Assembly (NCBI GenBank): GCA_009920875.1 | Contig: RFZE01000014.1 | Location: 1-19,891, forward strand | Length of the DNA: 19,891 bases | Direction of reading: 5' to 3' | From: Alphaproteobacteria bacterium | GTDB lineage: Bacteria; Pseudomonadota; Alphaproteobacteria; RS24 | Part shown: positions 16,190 through 19,891 of the stretch, piece after piece | Layout of the letters: every line of letters starts with the position of its first letter | Numbering within the stretch: position 1 is the first letter of the stretch | Made by a program: the position numbers and the translations under genes | Notes under the pieces: model-generated | Seen by the model: the letters and a program-made list of their open reading frames with translations, nothing else | Database searches by the model: none | What the model was told of the DNA's origin: nothing

Positions 16190-16228
16190 TAATCGGTTAC
16201 AATCCTTTATTTGCGGCCCTATGAGACT

Positions 16229-16242
16229 GGCTTTAACAAGCC
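16229..16242 (+). other. Small hairpin directly upstream of lpxA
   Basis: GGCTT (16229-16233) and AAGCC (16238-16242) form a perfect 5-base stem with a TAAC loop. TTT and the lpxA ATG at 16246 follow at once. It occupies the place where a Shine-Dalgarno would be expected, and no such motif is visible. It could lower lpxA initiation or cause partial termination, but it is short and may mean nothing. Confidence 0.3.
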
Positions 16243-16245
16243 TTT

Positions 16246-17040
16246 ATGGGTAATGTTCACAAATCTGCGATTGTTGAAGATAGCGTAAAACTTGGCGCTG
16301 ACGTTACTATTGGCCCGTTTTGTTGCGTGACCGGCAATGTCACTTTGGGTGATGGCGTGAATCTCGAAAGTCATGTTGTCGTTACCGGCAATACGACGAT
16401 TGGTGAAGAAACGCATATTTATCCATTCGCTTCAATCGGCCATATCCCGCAAGATTTGAAATTCGGCAATGAAGATGTGTCGCTGGAAATCGGTGCGCGC
16501 AACCGTATACGCGAGCATGTGACGATGAACCCGGGCACAGAAGGCGGCGGTGGGCTGACCAAGGTCGGCAATGACGGCCTGTTTATGATGGGCTCCCATG
16601 TGGCGCATGATTGCATGGTCGGCGACAATGTTATCCTCGCCAATAATGCCACTTTGGGCGGGCATGTGACGGTCGGTGATTTTGCCATTTTGGGCGGCTT
16701 GGTCGGCGTGCATCAATTCTGCCGCATAGGCGCACACGCCTTTATCGGCGCGGGCAGTCTGGTGGTTGAAGACGTTATTCCTTTTGGAGCGGCAACCGGC
16801 AATCGCGCTGAGCTTTCCGGCCTTAACCTGGTTGGCCTCAAGCGGCGCAATTTTGATCGTGCTGAAATCAATGCGTTACGGGCTCTGCATAAGTCGCTTT
16901 TCGTTGAAAGCGATGGTGCACTAATGACACGGCTGGCCAAAGCCGCCAAAGAACATGGCGACAGCGTCTGCGTTCAACAGGTTGTCGAGTTCATGCGTGT
17001 TGAACAAAATCGGGGCTATTGCACCCCGCGTAATAAATAA
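16246..17040 (+). CDS. lpxA: UDP-N-acetylglucosamine O-acyltransferase
   Basis: This 264-residue cytoplasmic trimer catalyses the first step of lipid A synthesis, moving a hydroxyacyl chain from ACP to the 3-OH of UDP-GlcNAc. It is a hexapeptide-repeat beta-helix starting at VHKSAIVEDSVKLG, with the catalytic His121 in SHVAHDC, the conserved IREHVTMNPGT and GGLVGVHQFCRIGAHAF, and the C-terminal helical domain from NLVGLKRRNFDRAEI. Counting from His156 of VHQF (E. coli His160), the position matching the E. coli chain-length residue Gly173 is Ala169. No Shine-Dalgarno is visible before ATG 16246, but the N-terminus matches the family. lpxI begins two bases after the stop. Confidence 0.96.
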   Translation: MGNVHKSAIVEDSVKLGADVTIGPFCCVTGNVTLGDGVNLESHVVVTGNTTIGEETHIYPFASIGHIPQDLKFGNEDVSLEIGARNRIREHVTMNPGTEGGGGLTKVGNDGLFMMGSHVAHDCMVGDNVILANNATLGGHVTVGDFAILGGLVGVHQFCRIGAHAFIGAGSLVVEDVIPFGAATGNRAELSGLNLVGLKRRNFDRAEINALRALHKSLFVESDGALMTRLAKAAKEHGDSVCVQQVVEFMRVEQNRGYCTPRNK

Positions 17041-17042
17041 TC

Positions 17043-17885
17043 ATGTCACCATCACAACCAGATAAGCCGCTGGGGTTGATTGCCGGTTCCGGCGCGCTGC
17101 CGCTACAAGTGGCCAAGGCGCAGAACGGCGCGGTGTTTGTCGTTGCGCTTGAAGGCGAGGCCGATGAAACCCTGCTGCAATATCCGCATATTGTCTCGCC
17201 GATTGGTCGCATGAAGGCTGCTGCCGATGCTTTGTTGGACGCCGGTTGCGCGGAGATGGTGATTATTGGCGGCATTCAAAGACCGAATATTGAAAAGCTT
17301 GAATTTGATGAAGGTGGGCAATGGTTTCTTGAGCAGGTTATGTCGGGCGCGCATGAAGGCGACGACCAATTGCTTAAAGTGATTATTGCCTATTTTGAAA
17401 TGCGCGGCCTGACCGTATGCGCGGCGCAAGATTACCTCGGCGACCAAACCGGCAAGTCGGGGCCCCAAACCGGCCATGATTATGTTGCCCATCAGTCGGA
17501 TATTGACCGCGCCATTGAGGTCGCTCGAGTAATGGGGGCACAGGATATAGGGCAAAGCGTAGCCGTCGGCCGCCGATTGGTGCTGGCTGTTGAAGGGCCG
17601 GAAGGCACGGACGGCATGCTGCAACGTTTGCGTGACTTATCGCCGGAATTTCTGGGCACGGCAGATGCGCGTAGCGGCGTGTTGGCGAAATTGCCGAAAC
17701 CACAGCAAGACCGCCGTGTTGATATTCCCGCCATCGGCCAACGCACGGTTGAACTGGCCGCTGCGGCCCAGCTTGCCGGTATCGTGTTTGAAGCGGGCGG
17801 CACATTATTTGATGATTTTGAAGCTGTGGTCGCACTGGCCGAGAACAACGGTTTGTTTCTCTTGGGGCTAGAGAGACAAAGCTGA
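17043..17885 (+). CDS. lpxI: UDP-2,3-diacylglucosamine pyrophosphatase LpxI
   Basis: This 280-residue protein of the former DUF1009 family cleaves UDP-2,3-diacylglucosamine to lipid X and UMP. It is the alphaproteobacterial replacement for the unrelated LpxH. The N-terminus PLGLIAGSGALPLQVA and the mid-region MVIIGGIQRPNIEKL are typical. The C-terminal catalytic domain shows VAVGRRLVLAVEGPEGTDGM, then KPQQDRRVDIPAIGQRTVE and AGIVFEAGGTLFDD, with several conserved acidic residues available for metal binding. It lies exactly between lpxA and lpxB, as in Caulobacter and relatives, and overlaps lpxB by one base. The context and family match leave little doubt. Confidence 0.94.
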   Translation: MSPSQPDKPLGLIAGSGALPLQVAKAQNGAVFVVALEGEADETLLQYPHIVSPIGRMKAAADALLDAGCAEMVIIGGIQRPNIEKLEFDEGGQWFLEQVMSGAHEGDDQLLKVIIAYFEMRGLTVCAAQDYLGDQTGKSGPQTGHDYVAHQSDIDRAIEVARVMGAQDIGQSVAVGRRLVLAVEGPEGTDGMLQRLRDLSPEFLGTADARSGVLAKLPKPQQDRRVDIPAIGQRTVELAAAAQLAGIVFEAGGTLFDDFEAVVALAENNGLFLLGLERQS

Positions 17886-19030
17886 TGCCTGCCCATGTGA
17901 TGATTATTGCCGGTGAAACCTCAGGTGATGCGCTTGGGGCTGATTTGATGCAGGCTTTGCGCCGTCGCCAAAGCGATGTGATGGTTACCGGCATTGGTGG
18001 GCCAAAAATGAGCGGCGAGGGGCTGGCCTCAATTTTTCCGATGTCAGAAATCGCCCTTATGGGGCTGAAGGAAATTTTGCCGCGTCTGCCGCAATTGTTT
18101 AAGCGCGTTGACGAGGCCGTGGAACATGCCTTGGCTACCGAACCCGATGTCATGGTGTTGATAGACAGCCCCGAGTTCAATCATCGCGTCGCCAAGCGGG
18201 TAAAGGCCAAACGCCCTGAAGCCAAAATTATTTGTTATGTCGCGCCGCATGTGTGGGCATGGCGGCGTGGGCGTGCGCGCAAAATGAAAAAATATTTTGA
18301 TGCCGTTATGGCATTTCTCCCGTTTGAGCCGGAAGTCTTCGCAACCAATGATGGCCCGCCCTGTCATTTTGTCGGTCATCCGATTGTTGACCGGTTAGAA
18401 GAGTTGGAGCCGCTGCCCGATTTCAAAAAGAAATATCGTTTGAAAGCTGACGATGTGCCGCTCGCTATTTTGCCGGGCAGCCGCATAAGTGAGGTTAATG
18501 AATTGGTGCCGGTGTTCGGACAAGTACTGCGCCGCTTGGATGGGCGTATTGACAATCTACGCCCTATCATTCCATTGGTGCCGCATATGGCCGATAGGGT
18601 GCGTGAAATGACGGCGCATTGGCCGAACAAGCCGATTTATATTGAGAATGAGGCTGACAAATTTGCCGCTTTCCAAGCCTCGCGCGCCGCGCTGGCGTCA
18701 TCGGGCACAGCGACAATGGAATTGGCGCTATGCGGCTTGCCGACAGTGGTCGCCTATAATATGGGGCTGATGGGCGACTTACTGGTGCGTATCATGCCGG
18801 TGCCGTCAGTGGTGCTGGTCAATCTCATTCTCGATGCGCCGGCCATGCCGGAGTTTCTGCAAGAGCGCTGTGACGCGGCGGAAATCGCGCCGGTGCTGTT
18901 GCGCATGCTCGAAGACGATGATGTTAACAACCATTATCGCGACAAGCTTGGCGGTTTTCGTGCCGCCATGCGGCAAGCAGGCGAGAAACCTGCTGGCCGC
19001 GCTGCCGCGCTGACATTGTCTATGATTTAA
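17885..19030 (+). CDS. lpxB: Lipid-A-disaccharide synthase
   Basis: This 381-residue peripheral inner-membrane glycosyltransferase (GT19) joins lipid X and UDP-2,3-diacylglucosamine into the lipid A disaccharide, directly using the LpxI product. Motifs are IIAGETSGDALGADLM at the N-terminus, GIGGPKM, IDSPEFNHRVAK with conserved Asp94, YVAPHVWAWRRGRARKM, FVGHPIVDRLEEL, ILPGSRISEVNEL at the donor site, and SSGTATMELALCGLPTVVAY. Full length for the family. The ATG shares its A with the lpxI TGA, so the two are translationally coupled. It ends nine bases from the convergent gltA stop, with no obvious terminator hairpin between. Confidence 0.96.
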   Translation: MPAHVMIIAGETSGDALGADLMQALRRRQSDVMVTGIGGPKMSGEGLASIFPMSEIALMGLKEILPRLPQLFKRVDEAVEHALATEPDVMVLIDSPEFNHRVAKRVKAKRPEAKIICYVAPHVWAWRRGRARKMKKYFDAVMAFLPFEPEVFATNDGPPCHFVGHPIVDRLEELEPLPDFKKKYRLKADDVPLAILPGSRISEVNELVPVFGQVLRRLDGRIDNLRPIIPLVPHMADRVREMTAHWPNKPIYIENEADKFAAFQASRAALASSGTATMELALCGLPTVVAYNMGLMGDLLVRIMPVPSVVLVNLILDAPAMPEFLQERCDAAEIAPVLLRMLEDDDVNNHYRDKLGGFRAAMRQAGEKPAGRAAALTLSMI

Positions 19031-19039
19031 GGCTCGGAT

Positions 19040-19891
19040 TTAGCGCTTATTGATGTCGACATAATCGCGTGGGCCGGCGCCAATATAAAGCTGGCGCGGA
19101 CGACCGATACGCTGACTTGGGTCTTCAATCATTTCATTCCATTGTGCAATCCAGCCGACCGTGCGCGCCAGGGCGAACAGAACGGTGAACATGGAGGTCG
19201 GGAAGCCCATCGCTTTCAGCGTAATGCCGGAATAGAAATCAATATTCGGATAAAGCTTCTTCTCGACGAAATACTCATCATTGAGCGCGATTTTTTCAAG
19301 CTCCATGGCGACGTCAAGCAGCGGGTCATCTTTAATGCCCAACTCGCCCAGCACTTCATGGCAAGTTTTCTGCATGACGCGGGCGCGGGGATCATAATTT
19401 TTATACACGCGGTGACCAAAGCCCATCAGGCGGAACGGATCGTCCTTGTCTTTGGCGCGCGCCACAAACTCGGGAATGCGGTCAACCGAACCGATTTCGG
19501 CGAGCATCTCCAAGGCTGCTTCATTGGCACCACCATGGCTTGGGCCCCACAGGCAAGCAATACCGGCAGCAACACAAGCAAATGGGTTGGCACCTGATGA
19601 ACCGGCCAAACGCACGGTTGAGGTCGAGGCGTTTTGCTCGTGGTCGGCATGCAAAATAAAGATGCGGTCCATAGCGCGCGCCAGCACGGGGCTGATGTTC
19701 TTTTCTTCACACGGCACGGAAAAGCACATATGCAAGAAGTTTGACGCATAATCCAAATCATTGCGCGGATATACGAAAGGCTGGCCAATCGAATATTTAT
19801 AAGCCATTGCGGCAATGGTCGGGATTTTGGCAATCAGGCGGCGGCTGGCAATGCGGCGCTGCTCTTCATCATTAATATCGGTGCTGTCATG
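19040..19891 (-). CDS. gltA: Citrate synthase, type I (5' end outside window)
   Basis: This is the C-terminal 283 residues of the enzyme that condenses acetyl-CoA and oxaloacetate in the TCA cycle. The frame stays open to the window edge (reading DINDEEQRRIASRRLIAK before IPTIAAMAYKYSIGQPF), so the gene starts beyond position 19891. The Met at 19807 is internal and not the start. Active-site motifs are present: LHADHEQNASTSTVR, GPSHGGANEAALEML with its catalytic-type His, GFGHRVYKNYDPRARVM, and NIDFYSG with the catalytic Asp. It ends KLYPNIDF through RIGRPRQLYIGAGPRDYVD, normal for proteobacterial GltA. It is convergent with lpxB, an arrangement common in Alphaproteobacteria. Confidence 0.96.
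   Translation of the reverse strand, partial: HDSTDINDEEQRRIASRRLIAKIPTIAAMAYKYSIGQPFVYPRNDLDYASNFLHMCFSVPCEEKNISPVLARAMDRIFILHADHEQNASTSTVRLAGSSGANPFACVAAGIACLWGPSHGGANEAALEMLAEIGSVDRIPEFVARAKDKDDPFRLMGFGHRVYKNYDPRARVMQKTCHEVLGELGIKDDPLLDVAMELEKIALNDEYFVEKKLYPNIDFYSGITLKAMGFPTSMFTVLFALARTVGWIAQWNEMIEDPSQRIGRPRQLYIGAGPRDYVDINKR

Noticed and set aside
16221..16253. 10-codon ORF (MRLALTSLYG) overlapping the lpxA start
   Set aside because: No Shine-Dalgarno precedes it, and it looks like chance in the short gap.
19031..19039. Bidirectional terminator between lpxB and gltA
   Set aside because: The nine-base gap and its flanks show no stable inverted repeat.

Overview
This is a dense, almost entirely plus-strand housekeeping block from an alphaproteobacterium of moderate GC content. 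The placement rests on several independent signs. Gene order is lolD, dnaE, rpsB, tsf, pyrH, frr, uppS, cdsA, dxr, rseP, bamA, skp, lpxD, lpxA, lpxI, lpxB, with gltA convergent at the end. Lipid A synthesis uses LpxI rather than LpxH. The S2 protein has an alphaproteobacterial-style acidic tail (G-x-D-L-G). A promoter carries the direct-repeat LexA operator GAAC-N7-GAAC typical of this class. The genus cannot be named from the sequence.

Layout. Positions 2-1358: the 3' part of a LolC/LolE permease overlapping lolD, which together form the lipoprotein-release ABC transporter. Positions 1359-1643: a consensus-like promoter with an embedded LexA-type operator drives a previously uncalled 33-codon ORF for a one-pass membrane microprotein, followed by a short gap. 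Positions 1644-5066: dnaE, the replicative polymerase alpha subunit. Positions 5067-5226: a promoter and structured leader. Positions 5227-6891: one continuous frame encoding ribosomal protein S2 joined to elongation factor Ts. Positions 6949-9831: pyrH, frr, uppS and cdsA. Positions 9834-10988: dxr. Positions 11089-16189: rseP, bamA, skp and lpxD (envelope protease, outer-membrane assembly, periplasmic chaperone, lipid A acyltransferase). Positions 16246-19030: lpxA, lpxI and lpxB. Positions 19040-19891: the C-terminal part of gltA on the minus strand, running off the window.

The genes tie together translation (S2, EF-Ts, RRF), UMP supply (PyrH), isoprenoid carrier and phospholipid synthesis (Dxr, UppS, CdsA) and outer-membrane building (Lol, BamA, Skp, Lpx). 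Start and stop codons overlap or nearly touch at many junctions, which suggests long transcripts with translational coupling. No stretch over 300 bases lacks a gene. I saw no tRNA, rRNA, CRISPR array, insertion sequence or phage gene.

The two most notable observations are (1) the in-frame rpsB-tsf fusion, with an internal ATG and Shine-Dalgarno-like motif that could still release free EF-Ts, and (2) the predicted SOS-controlled membrane microprotein upstream of dnaE, which resembles in size, topology and control the Caulobacter division inhibitor SidA. Smaller points are the absence of fabZ between lpxD and lpxA, an alanine at the LpxA chain-length position, and a 12-codon upstream ORF overlapping the TTG start of rseP.
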